Notes under the pieces: generated by a model
Databases searched by the model: none
Told to the model about the DNA's origin: nothing
The model's input: only the letters and a program-made list of their open reading frames with translations
From: JAWXTS01 sp044433305
GTDB taxonomy: Bacteria; Bacteroidota; Bacteroidia; Bacteroidales; Rikenellaceae
DNA length: 11,562 bases
Assembly: GCA_044433305.1 (NCBI GenBank)
Contig: JAWXTS010000056.1
Location: forward strand, 1-11,562
Direction: 5' to 3'
Position numbers and translations under genes: made by a program
Shown here: positions 1 to 6,454 of the stretch, one piece after another
Layout of the letters: each line of letters starts with the position of its first letter
Numbering within the stretch: the stretch's first letter is position 1

Positions 1-9
1 AGAATATAG

Positions 10-333
10 TGCGATGCTATTGAGGTTGAAGCACCTCGTATTGAGGTCCCTTCCACGCTAGATGTTGTGGGCACACATAAAGTCTTGTACTCAGATTTGG
101 ATTTGAATGAGCATGTCAACAATACTAAATACATGGATTGGGCATGTGACCACTCGCCACAGCAGATGCAGCGCGAGAAAAGTCTCAAGGCTTTCTGCTT
201 GAACTTTAACCATGAGGCTAAGCATAGCGAACAAATCGTCCTTTCGTCCTGCTTACAAGAAAACGACCTGCTTATCGAGGGTTCGACAGCAGGCCGTAAT
301 ATCTTTGTTGCTAGGCTTGAGTATTCTGTTTAG
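10..333 (+). CDS. Acyl-ACP thioesterase, C-terminal part (5'-partial, possibly broken)
   Basis: Acyl-ACP thioesterases hydrolyse acyl-acyl carrier protein in the cytoplasm to release free fatty acids; the family has two hotdog domains. The window holds the second one. The signature YSDLDLNEHVNN lies at bases 88-123. Its Asp (100-102), Asn (106-108) and His (112-114) match the D-x-N-x-H catalytic set known in plant FatB. The frame stays family-like upstream of the only usual start codon (GTG at 67): bases 10-66 encode a stretch resembling the normal interdomain linker (APRIEVP). A TAG at 7-9 interrupts that frame. So the gene either has a nonsense mutation or frameshift, or the sequence edge is wrong. 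Starting at GTG 67 would leave 88 residues, too little for the two-domain enzyme. It ends with TAG, so TAG is not reassigned. It converges on the pseudouridine synthase gene with a 36-nt gap and no clear terminator. Confidence 0.75.
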   Translation, partial: CDAIEVEAPRIEVPSTLDVVGTHKVLYSDLDLNEHVNNTKYMDWACDHSPQQMQREKSLKAFCLNFNHEAKHSEQIVLSSCLQENDLLIEGSTAGRNIFVARLEYSV

Positions 334-369
334 ACAGTAGTCTGTTACTAAACACTATAAACTTATAGC

Positions 370-1494
370 TTACTCTTCTTCTGAAACTATCTTCTGAGAG
401 TTGGTGTTGACATAGTTGCGCCATTTTTCTATCACGCCGCTGAAATCCTCAGGTAGTGGTGATTCAAAATACATCTCTTCGCCCGTTGTTGGATGGATGA
501 ATCCTAGGCTGCGCGCATGCAGAGCCTGACGAGGGATAATCTTGAAACAGTTTTCTACAAATTGCTTGTATCGGCTAAATGTTGTGCCCTTAAGCACCTT
601 GTCGCCACCATAACGTTCGTCGTTGAATAGAGGGTGCCCAATATGGTTGAAGTGCACACGTATCTGGTGTGTACGGCCAGTCTCCAATCTACATTCTACA
701 AGGTTTACATAACCCAGTCGCTCCAGCACAGTATAGTGAGTTACGGCATGCTTGCCAAATTCGCCATTAGGGAAGCAGGTCATCTTAAGCCTGTCTTTCA
801 AGTGACGACCTATGTGCCCTGTGATGGTGCCTTCGTCCTCTGTCAGATTACCCCATACAAGAGCTACGTATCTGCGTTTTATGCTGTGGTCAAAGAACTG
901 CTTTGCCAAATCTACGGCTGCCACATCTGTCTTGGCCATAACGAGTATGCCCGAGGTGTTTTTGTCTATGCGGTGCACAAGACCGGGACGTGGATTGTCG
1001 GTCTGAAACAAAGGTAGGTTCTGAAGATGGTAGGCAACAGCATTGACAAGTGTGCCGCTGAAGTTGCCGTGACCAGGGTGCACAACCATGCCCGCAGGCT
1101 TGTTGACAACCAAGATATCCTGATCTTCATATAGTATATCCAGTGGAATATTCTCTGCCTCGACCTCGCCCGCACGTGGAGGGTAGGGAAGAACAAACGA
1201 TATTTGGTCCATCGGTTTTATCTTGTAGCTGTTTTTCACAGCCTTGCCGTTGACAAGTATGTTGCCGTTGTCGGCCGCCATCTGTATGCGGTGGCGCGAC
1301 TTGTTCTCCATGTGTATGGTGAGATACTTGTCTATGCGCATCATGCTCTGACCCTTGTCCACCGTAATGGCGAAGTGGTCGTAAAGCTCGTCGCTATATT
1401 CTTCTGTTTGGCTGTTTGCGCTAGGGTCTTGCTCTAGTATGTCGTCGAAAAGTTCGTCGTCAAAGATGTTGCTTTCGCTGAGGTTGTTACTCAT
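370..1494 (-). CDS. rluD: RluD-like 23S rRNA pseudouridine synthase (RluA family)
   Basis: This 374-residue protein isomerises uridine to pseudouridine in RNA. RluD of E. coli acts on helix 69 of 23S rRNA, and that target is inferred here from similarity. An acidic N-terminal extension (about 1-45) is followed by an S4 RNA-binding domain (about 50-100, RIDKYLT near 53). The catalytic domain follows: NKPAGMVVHPG at 131-141, the catalytic motif GLVHRIDKNTSG at 171-182 with Asp177 as catalytic residue, and GRTHQIRVH at 273-281. The gene is last in a minus-strand run, and its ATG overlaps the 3' end of the PASTA gene by 8 nt, which suggests translational coupling. Family and activity are very secure. 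Assignment to RluD rather than another RluA-family member rests on the N-terminal S4 domain and overall form, so the exact target is less certain. Confidence 0.92.
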   Translation of the reverse strand: MSNNLSESNIFDDELFDDILEQDPSANSQTEEYSDELYDHFAITVDKGQSMMRIDKYLTIHMENKSRHRIQMAADNGNILVNGKAVKNSYKIKPMDQISFVLPYPPRAGEVEAENIPLDILYEDQDILVVNKPAGMVVHPGHGNFSGTLVNAVAYHLQNLPLFQTDNPRPGLVHRIDKNTSGILVMAKTDVAAVDLAKQFFDHSIKRRYVALVWGNLTEDEGTITGHIGRHLKDRLKMTCFPNGEFGKHAVTHYTVLERLGYVNLVECRLETGRTHQIRVHFNHIGHPLFNDERYGGDKVLKGTTFSRYKQFVENCFKIIPRQALHARSLGFIHPTTGEEMYFESPLPEDFSGVIEKWRNYVNTNSQKIVSEEE

Positions 1495-2377
1495 TCTGTA
1501 ATAAAGGAATTTCTGAATCTAATGTTTCTAGTAGGGCTATGCTGTCCTGTTCTGCCTTTCTGATTTTCTCTAGTTCGAGATATTGTTTGTTGGCATCATT
1601 AACGCCTTTTTCGATTTGCTCTTGGTCTAGTGACAGCCTAAGTGACACTTGGTTGCCCAGATTTTCGTAGGTGCCTCCATAAGGGATTTGCATCATAACC
1701 TTAGCATTAAGCATGTTGGTGCTATTTATATCCTGTCCATATTCAACTTTACCTATATTAAAACCAGACTCCCAAAGTCTGCTCTTGGCTTGTGCAAAGG
1801 TTAGACCCGCCACCATAGGAATCTCTTGTTGTATATTCTCGTCGGCACGTCCTACAACTAGCGTTATGCCCGAACCCTTGGGTGCTTCTAGCCTTGATGA
1901 CTCTTCGATAGTCTGATTGCCATAGCGTTGAGAGATGACGTTGTTGGTGGCAATATCATCGGTGTAAATAAGTTTCTCTATGCCTAGACCTGCAACTTCA
2001 AGGTTGTTCTTTGCCTGACGTAGTGAGTAGCCAGTGACATAAGGTATTCTCACTAGTCGTTGAGCAAAGGAGTTTACAGTTACAAATATCCTTCTGTTGT
2101 TTTTGACCTGTGTGCCAGGTAGTGGTGTCTGCTCTAGTATTGCTCCGCCAACCAGCTCTGGTACATATAACGAGTCGTTTATGGTTATCTGCAATTCATA
2201 CTTAGCTCCTGCTGCCATTGCTTGCTCAATGCTCATGCCACTAAAGTCTGGCACCTCGCGCACCTGACCGTGACGTGTTATAACCATAAGAAATATATTG
2301 GTAACAACAACGGCAATGAAGACTATGCCCACAGCCAGTAGTATATGTTTTATGATAGGAGTTTTTATGAACTCCAT
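1487..2377 (-). CDS. PASTA-domain membrane protein without a kinase domain
   Basis: The protein has 296 residues from the preferred ATG at 2377; an in-frame ATG at 2413 would add 12 basic residues. I prefer 2377 because an AAGGA sits about 10 nt upstream and the product then opens with a short basic tail and one membrane span. Numbered from the longer form, the span is about 22-45. Three PASTA repeats follow at about 52-115 (VPDFSGMSIEQA), 121-188 (IPYVTGYSLRQA) and 197-262 (IPMVAGLTFAQA), then a charged, probably helical tail (262-308). PASTA domains usually bind peptidoglycan or beta-lactams and often sit on Ser/Thr kinases or PBPs, but no kinase or transpeptidase is present. The topology suggests an inner-membrane anchor with repeats in the periplasm. 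It lies 67 nt after mqnE and overlaps the pseudouridine synthase gene by 8 nt. Its role is unknown; an envelope function is inferred. Confidence 0.88.
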   Translation of the reverse strand: MEFIKTPIIKHILLAVGIVFIAVVVTNIFLMVITRHGQVREVPDFSGMSIEQAMAAGAKYELQITINDSLYVPELVGGAILEQTPLPGTQVKNNRRIFVTVNSFAQRLVRIPYVTGYSLRQAKNNLEVAGLGIEKLIYTDDIATNNVISQRYGNQTIEESSRLEAPKGSGITLVVGRADENIQQEIPMVAGLTFAQAKSRLWESGFNIGKVEYGQDINSTNMLNAKVMMQIPYGGTYENLGNQVSLRLSLDQEQIEKGVNDANKQYLELEKIRKAEQDSIALLETLDSEIPLLQNE

Positions 2378-2383
2378 TATCTT

Positions 2384-2393
2384 ATTTTCCTTT
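2384..2393 (-). promoter_or_regulatory. Candidate ribosome binding site for the PASTA gene
   Basis: Read on the minus strand this is AAAGGAAAAT, ending 6 nt before the ATG at 2377, with the AAGGA core about 10 nt away. Good Shine-Dalgarno matches are scarce in this window, so it modestly favours 2377 over 2413 as the start. Purine-rich leaders are common by chance in this lineage. Confidence 0.35.
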
Positions 2394-2444
2394 GAGGTTC
2401 TTCTTCTGTTCATCTTGTAAAGAGTGTTTGCTTTGGGCGTAAAG

Positions 2445-3530
2445 TTAATACTTTTTTATTGTATTATAAAATGTATCGCGTTCAACAGCTGTGTACCCAG
2501 CCGAGCAAATGATATTGGTTATCTCCTCTATGCTCATTCGTGGCTTTTGGTCATCGGCACCTGCCATAGAGTATATCTTAGTGCTGTCGTCTATGGTGCC
2601 GTCAATGTCGTCTGCACCAAAGCATAGAGCCATTGCCGTTGTGGTCTTGCCGAGCATAGGCCAGTAGGCTTTGATGTGGGGGAAGTTGTCCAGAACAAGT
2701 CGTGATATGGCAAGGGTTCTCATGTCCTCTATTATGCTAACCTCGCCAAGGTGTGATAGGCTGTTGCCCTTGCTGCGGAACTTCAGAGGTATAAAGGCGT
2801 TGAAGCCTTTAGATTTATCTTGTTGTTCTCTTAGCTGCATAAGGTGGTCTATGCGGTCCTCCCAGCTTTCGATATGTCCATATAGCATGGTGGCGTTTGT
2901 TGAAATGCCTCTCTGATGTGCTTTGTGGTGAACCGTAAGCCAACGCTCGGCAGGCCCTTTGTCGGGGCATACTGCTTCACGAACCTTTGGTGCGAAGATT
3001 TCTGCTCCGCCACCCGGTATGGCTTCTAATCCAGCCTCGATAAGCATATCTAGACCCTCATCTAAACTCAGCCCGCTAGAGACTATCATGTTGTCTATCT
3101 CTATGGCTGTAAAGGCTTTTATGGTCACCTCGGGCATAATCTTCTTCACATCGCGTATCATCTCAAGGTAAAAATCCAGTTTGTGCCTTGGGTGTATGCT
3201 ACCAACGATATGTATCTCTGTGGCTCCACAATCTTTGCGCTTTCTAACTTGCTCTAGGGATTCCTCTAGGGAGTAGTCCCAACTGCCAAGTTCACCGCTA
3301 CGTTTGCGATAAGAGCAGAACGTGCAGTTGTAGGTGCAGATGTTAGAGGGTTCGAGATGGAAGTTGCGATTGAAAAATACGTCTTTGCCACTCAGAGTCT
3401 CCTTGCGTTTTGTGGCTGCGGCTCCCAGACGAGCCAGAGGGGCCTCTGTGGCGAGCTTTAGTGCCTGCTCAAAACTCAAGCGCGCGCCGTTGTCTAGGGC
3501 TTCAAAGATGTTATCTAAGGTATTTTCCAT
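2445..3530 (-). CDS. mqnE: Aminofutalosine synthase MqnE (radical SAM)
   Basis: MqnE is the radical S-adenosylmethionine enzyme that joins 3-[(1-carboxyvinyl)oxy]benzoate to the adenosyl group to give 6-amino-6-deoxyfutalosine, an early step of the futalosine route to menaquinone. The 361-residue protein carries the cluster-binding motif CTYNCTFC (Cys65, Cys69, Cys72) after a short helical lead. Other markers are IKAFTAIEI at 137-145, PGGGAEIF at 172-179, NATMLYGH at 212-219 and HIKAYW at 285-290. These fit MqnE better than the related MqnC or the F420 enzyme CofH, although all share the fold. It heads a minus-strand run with the PASTA and pseudouridine synthase genes. It follows the rpmH terminator, so it needs its own promoter; only a degenerate candidate is visible (-33 TTTG at 3583-3586, -7-like TAAATATA at 3555-3562). 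No other mqn gene lies in the window. Confidence 0.93.
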   Translation of the reverse strand: MENTLDNIFEALDNGARLSFEQALKLATEAPLARLGAAATKRKETLSGKDVFFNRNFHLEPSNICTYNCTFCSYRKRSGELGSWDYSLEESLEQVRKRKDCGATEIHIVGSIHPRHKLDFYLEMIRDVKKIMPEVTIKAFTAIEIDNMIVSSGLSLDEGLDMLIEAGLEAIPGGGAEIFAPKVREAVCPDKGPAERWLTVHHKAHQRGISTNATMLYGHIESWEDRIDHLMQLREQQDKSKGFNAFIPLKFRSKGNSLSHLGEVSIIEDMRTLAISRLVLDNFPHIKAYWPMLGKTTTAMALCFGADDIDGTIDDSTKIYSMAGADDQKPRMSIEEITNIICSAGYTAVERDTFYNTIKKY

Positions 3531-3582
3531 CTGTGGCAGATTGTGTTAATAGTGTATATTTATGCCGCTAGCATTAAACGAA

Positions 3583-3621
3583 CAAAAGGTTGTCTCAAAA
3601 TTCTTGATTTTAAGACAACCT
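3583..3621 (-). terminator. Intrinsic terminator of rpmH
   Basis: A long inverted repeat pairs 3587-3601 with 3607-3621 (14 of 15 pairs, one C/A mismatch at 3596/3612) around a 5-nt loop. Read on the minus strand, the core AGGTTGTCTT is followed by TTTTGTT. It lies 24 nt beyond the rpmH stop and separates rpmH from mqnE. The reverse orientation has no T run, so it looks one-directional. Confidence 0.85.
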
Positions 3622-3644
3622 CTAAATTTGCAAGTAGAGAAAAA

Positions 3645-3800
3645 CTATTTGCTACGTGACTCGTCAGAAACAGTCAATTTTTTGCGACCTTTAGCACGAC
3701 GAGCTGCAAGAACTCTACGGCCGTTAGGAGTTGACATTCTCTCACGGAAACCATGTTTGTTAATTCTCTTTTTTAGCGAAGGTTGAAACGTCCTTTTCAT
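3645..3800 (-). CDS. rpmH: 50S ribosomal protein L34
   Basis: This 51-residue, very basic protein is ribosomal protein L34 of the large subunit, which binds 23S rRNA. It begins MKRTFQPS, the near-universal L34 start, and contains KHGFRERMSTPNGRRVLAAR (15-34) and RAKGRKKLTVSD (35-46). Its length is normal for the family, and it ends with TAG at 3645-3647. It appears to be a single-gene transcript, with a good promoter 48 nt upstream of its ATG and a strong terminator 24 nt downstream. In many bacteria rnpA (RNase P protein) follows rpmH; here the next gene is mqnE, so that coupling is absent. The sequence identity leaves almost no alternative. Confidence 0.97.
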   Translation of the reverse strand: MKRTFQPSLKKRINKHGFRERMSTPNGRRVLAARRAKGRKKLTVSDESRSK

Positions 3801-3847
3801 CTTGTATTCTATTTAATTTCGTAATTAGCTTTTATTGTAACGGACTG

Positions 3848-3877
3848 CAAAGATATAACATTTTTATTTCTATCAAA
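3848..3877 (-). promoter_or_regulatory. rpmH: rpmH promoter, Bacteroidota type
   Basis: On the minus strand the -7 box TATCTTTG (3848-3855) fits the Bacteroidota consensus TAnnTTTG. The -33 box TTTG (3874-3877) is 18 nt upstream. Transcription would start near 3841, giving a leader of about 40 nt before the rpmH ATG at 3800. Confidence 0.8.
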
Positions 3878-3879
3878 AA

Positions 3880-3909
3880 CTTTTGACTTATATTTTTGCA
3901 TTATAAGCC
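3880..3909 (-). terminator. Possible weak terminator after rsmG
   Basis: An AT-rich inverted repeat pairs 3885-3892 with 3902-3909 (8 pairs including one wobble, 9-nt loop), starting 6 nt after the rsmG stop. On the minus strand it is followed by CAAAAGTTTTTG, so the T run is offset. It may end the rsmG transcript just ahead of the rpmH promoter, but the stem is weak. Confidence 0.35.
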
Positions 3910-3915
3910 ATTAAT

Positions 3916-4554
3916 TTAATATCTTTTTACGTAAACCACTTTTTTGGTGTCAAAAAACTCCTCTTCAAATATTTCTGGTATGTCAAAGATAGTGGTTTTC
4001 TTGGCTACGGTTCTGAGTTCTTCATTTAAATCGCCACCCTTGAGATAAAGTATGCCGCTAGGAAAACTACCCTTTGCCACTTGGGTCGACGGAATAAATT
4101 TGTTCCATACCCACGAGCTGAATGTAACCATATCTGTCACCGCGCGACTCACAATATAGTCAAAGCTTTGGTTTATATTTTCGACCCTGTCGTTTATGAC
4201 TGTTAGGTTCTTTAGCCCTATGGCCTCAGATACGCCCTCGACAACCTTTATCTTCTTGCCTATGGAGTCTACGGCTGTAAATTCTGCATTGGGGAACATG
4301 ATGGCCAGAGGAACAGACGGGAAGCCGCCTCCGCAGCCCACGTCCATAATCTTTGCCCCATGCTCAAAAGTACACACCTTGGCTATGGCAAGGCTGTGGA
4401 GTACATGCTTAAGATATAGGCTGTCAAAGTCCTTGCGCGATATGACGTTTATCTTGGCGTTCCAGTCTTGGTAAACAGGGTAGAGCTGCTCGAATTGTTG
4501 CTTTTGTAGTGGGCTTAGCTCAAAATATTTTTCTATTATGCTTATGTCTGTCAT
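3916..4554 (-). CDS. rsmG: 16S rRNA (guanine-527-N7)-methyltransferase RsmG
   Basis: RsmG (GidB) uses S-adenosylmethionine to methylate N7 of G527 in 16S rRNA of the small subunit; its loss gives low-level streptomycin resistance in several bacteria. The 212-residue length is typical. The N-terminal part has the family's WNAKINVISRKD (31-42) and LYLKHVLHSL (46-55). The SAM-binding glycine loop is DVGCGGGFPSVPLA at 71-84, the acidic end of the next strand is AVDSIGKK (94-101), and the family motif SRAV is at 136-139. The gene starts 17 nt after the sigma factor gene on the same strand, so it is probably co-transcribed with it and the glycosyltransferase. A weak hairpin follows the stop. No key residue seems missing. 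Confidence 0.95.
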   Translation of the reverse strand: MTDISIIEKYFELSPLQKQQFEQLYPVYQDWNAKINVISRKDFDSLYLKHVLHSLAIAKVCTFEHGAKIMDVGCGGGFPSVPLAIMFPNAEFTAVDSIGKKIKVVEGVSEAIGLKNLTVINDRVENINQSFDYIVSRAVTDMVTFSSWVWNKFIPSTQVAKGSFPSGILYLKGGDLNEELRTVAKKTTIFDIPEIFEEEFFDTKKVVYVKRY

Positions 4555-4571
4555 GGTGTGTTGTTGTTATT

Positions 4572-5147
4572 TTAAAACTCTCCGCTGCCTGCTAGTATCT
4601 TGCATAGCTGCTCTCGGGCGCGATGTATCTGGGTCTTTACAGTACCCATGGGTAGTTGTAGTTCGTTTGCTATCTCCTCGTAGGAGTATTCCTTGAAGAA
4701 ACGTAGCTCTATGAGTGTCCGATAGCGGCTGCTCATCTTAGACATAAAGAACTCTATGCTCTTTCGCGACTGCTCGTTTATCATCTCCTGCTCTGGGGTG
4801 GGTGTCGAGGCAAAGTTGGATGTGCCCTCTACGATGTAAGAATCTACGGACAAATCGTCACGTCGACGCCTAGCATAATCTATAAAGGTGTTGCGTGCTA
4901 TGGTGTAGACCCACTGTCCAAAGGTATATCTGCTATCATAGTTTGATAGGTTCAAGTACACCTTAATAAAGGTTTCTTGTAGTAGGTCTCCCGCCTGATC
5001 CGAAAAGCCTTCCATGCGCTGGGCATAGATTTGGTGTATGGAGTTGCGATAGCGATCGAAAAGTTGCTCAAAGGCTACGGCATCACCATCTAGGGCCATA
5101 TCTACAAGCCTCTGGTCGCTCTCTACTATGTATTTCTCTATCTCCAT
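4572..5147 (-). CDS. ECF-like RNA polymerase sigma factor (sigma-70 family)
   Basis: The 191-residue protein has the two-domain form of group 4 (ECF) sigma factors, which direct core RNA polymerase to selected promoters. Region 2 covers about 25-95, with DLLQETFIKVYLNL (54-67) and FGQWVYTIARNTFIDYARRR (76-95), the part expected to melt and read the -10 element. A linker of about 40 residues follows. Region 4 (about 132-183) ends in a helix-turn-helix, YEEIANELQLPMGTVKTQIH (156-175), that would contact the -35 element. No region 3 or 1.1 is visible. Its ATG overlaps the 3' end of the glycosyltransferase gene by 10 nt and rsmG follows after 17 nt. ECF factors are often paired with an anti-sigma membrane protein; no recognisable one is adjacent. 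The stimulus and regulon cannot be read from the sequence. Confidence 0.92.
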   Translation of the reverse strand: MEIEKYIVESDQRLVDMALDGDAVAFEQLFDRYRNSIHQIYAQRMEGFSDQAGDLLQETFIKVYLNLSNYDSRYTFGQWVYTIARNTFIDYARRRRDDLSVDSYIVEGTSNFASTPTPEQEMINEQSRKSIEFFMSKMSSRYRTLIELRFFKEYSYEEIANELQLPMGTVKTQIHRAREQLCKILAGSGEF

Positions 5148-6337
5148 ACGTTGCGGTTGTGGATGAAGGTTCTTCTTGACCAGACTCTAAAGCCGTATAA
5201 TGGTGATACAATATCGTGCAAGATGAAAAACAAGACAAGCCCTTTTTCGCCTAGGCGTCTGCTGGCCTTAGCGGCTGTGGTAAGCACAGCGACCAAGCGC
5301 AGGATGATCATGGCCGCCACTCCTATATATATAGGTATATGAAGGTTGCCTTTTGTCAGCTCTATTATTAAGGTTGCTATTAGTGCAATCATGGCGGCGT
5401 GGAACAGCGTGCGCGAGAATAGCTCGATGTTGATTCTTTGTTTTATGCCCCTAGGGTACATTTTGCGTGTTGACGAGCGGAAACAGTCGTTGTCGAACAT
5501 CTCGCCAAAAGAGCTAAACTTAAATTCTTTGACCTGAGCCTCGGGTGCAATGTTGACCACTGTGTTTTTGCTGTTGGTTATCTTTTGTATAAATAGGTCG
5601 TTCTCGCCTATGTTCATGTTTAGGTGGTTGAAGCCCTTGTTGTTAAAGTAGCTGTCTTTGGTGTAGGCCATATTGTGTCTAGAGCCACGGTAGGCCTTAG
5701 ACTTTTGTGCAGCTCCTATATACCCCATGCCCCATAATAGTCTCTCGCAGCGTGCAAAGTAGTTGTAGAATTTCTTTGTTGGTTCTATGCTACTGAAGCC
5801 TATTACTACTTGCTTGGTTTTATCTGTAAAGCATTGAGCCATAGATGCTATCCATTTGTTGCTTGTGGGGTAGCACTTAGATGTGGTTAGCAGTAGGTTG
5901 TCGTATATGGCGGCCTTGAAGCCTATGTTTAGGGCTAGCTTCTCGCAGTTGTCAAAGCCCGAGCCTTTGCGTATGGTTGTTATGCGTAGGTGAGAGAACT
6001 GCTGCTGGATGATTTGCAGTCGTTCATTTATAAATTCGTCATAGCTGCAATCCACAACAACCACCTCAAAAGGGTTGTAATCTTGATTAAGGATGTCTAT
6101 AAGCGTGGTTTCTATATAGCTTTGGTCATATTCGTGAAGCACCACAACCACCGATATAGATGGTGTTTCGAGCGAAACGGCAAGGGGTTTGGGTTTCTTT
6201 ACGCGCCATACAAATATCCTTAGGTATAGCTGAATTATAAATAGTAGCGCGCAAGCAACCAAAAGGATTGCTATTGTAGGTGGTAAAATATTTAGACTCT
6301 CAACTAGAGAGATATATAGTGAGTTAAAAATATCCAT
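5138..6337 (-). CDS. Membrane-anchored family 2 glycosyltransferase
   Basis: The 399-residue protein has an N-terminal membrane span (about 20-42), a cytoplasmic GT-A glycosyltransferase domain (about 58-290) and three likely C-terminal spans (about 311-327, 335-355, 366-382). The nucleotide-sugar half begins ISVVVVLHEYDQ (61-72) and contains FEVVVVDCSYD (90-100), where Asp96 fits the conserved UDP-binding acid. At the position of the usual metal-binding DXD the sequence reads LLLTTSKCYP (148-157), with no acidic residue. GENDLF (244-249) resembles the later acid motif. The protein could build an envelope or surface glycan; donor and acceptor are unknown, and it might be catalytically altered. 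It is first in a minus-strand operon, preceded by a strong promoter, and overlaps the sigma factor gene by 10 nt. Family assignment is good; activity is inference. Confidence 0.85.
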   Translation of the reverse strand: MDIFNSLYISLVESLNILPPTIAILLVACALLFIIQLYLRIFVWRVKKPKPLAVSLETPSISVVVVLHEYDQSYIETTLIDILNQDYNPFEVVVVDCSYDEFINERLQIIQQQFSHLRITTIRKGSGFDNCEKLALNIGFKAAIYDNLLLTTSKCYPTSNKWIASMAQCFTDKTKQVVIGFSSIEPTKKFYNYFARCERLLWGMGYIGAAQKSKAYRGSRHNMAYTKDSYFNNKGFNHLNMNIGENDLFIQKITNSKNTVVNIAPEAQVKEFKFSSFGEMFDNDCFRSSTRKMYPRGIKQRINIELFSRTLFHAAMIALIATLIIELTKGNLHIPIYIGVAAMIILRLVAVLTTAAKASRRLGEKGLVLFFILHDIVSPLYGFRVWSRRTFIHNRNVWR

Positions 6338-6358
6338 ACTAAATTATGCTATTGGCAA

Positions 6359-6390
6359 CAAAGTTACGTCTTTTTAATAGAAAATACAAA
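6359..6390 (-). promoter_or_regulatory. Promoter of the glycosyltransferase-sigma-rsmG operon
   Basis: On the minus strand a -7 box TAACTTTG (6359-6366) matches TAnnTTTG, and a -33 box TTTG (6387-6390) lies 20 nt upstream. The predicted start near 6352 gives a leader of about 15 nt before the ATG at 6337. It is divergent from the tgt promoter in the same 117-nt gap. Confidence 0.75.
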
Positions 6391-6429
6391 GTCAGCACAC
6401 GATTAAAACCTACAAGATAAAATTTTAAT

Positions 6430-6437
6430 TATCTTTG
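6430..6437 (+). promoter_or_regulatory. tgt: tgt promoter, -7 box
   Basis: TATCTTTG fits the Bacteroidota -7 consensus TAnnTTTG. No TTG occurs at the expected -33 distance (about 6405-6412 reads AAAACCTA), unlike the other promoters here. Transcription would begin near 6443-6446, only about 10 nt before the tgt ATG. Confidence 0.6.
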
Positions 6438-6454
6438 TAGCTTTTAGACGATAT

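Noticed and set aside
1..9. Reassignment of TAG to an amino acid as the explanation for the in-frame TAG
   Set aside because: The same thioesterase frame ends with TAG at 331-333, and rpmH, tgt and the glycosyltransferase also end with TAG, so TAG is a normal stop here.
334..369. Short inverted repeats between the convergent thioesterase and pseudouridine synthase genes
   Set aside because: The possible stems are only 4 bp with no T run in either direction, so no terminator can be supported.
634..1017. A 127-codon open frame on the plus strand opposite the pseudouridine synthase
   Set aside because: It is antisense to a well-conserved enzyme domain, has no promoter and shows no domain.
3562..3786. 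A 74-codon open frame on the plus strand
   Set aside because: It overlaps rpmH and its terminator on the opposite strand; L34 is the evident product here.
5138..5147. A frameshift joining the glycosyltransferase and sigma factor into one protein
   Set aside because: Both proteins have complete, well-formed ends and normal lengths; a 10-nt stop/start overlap is ordinary operon coupling.
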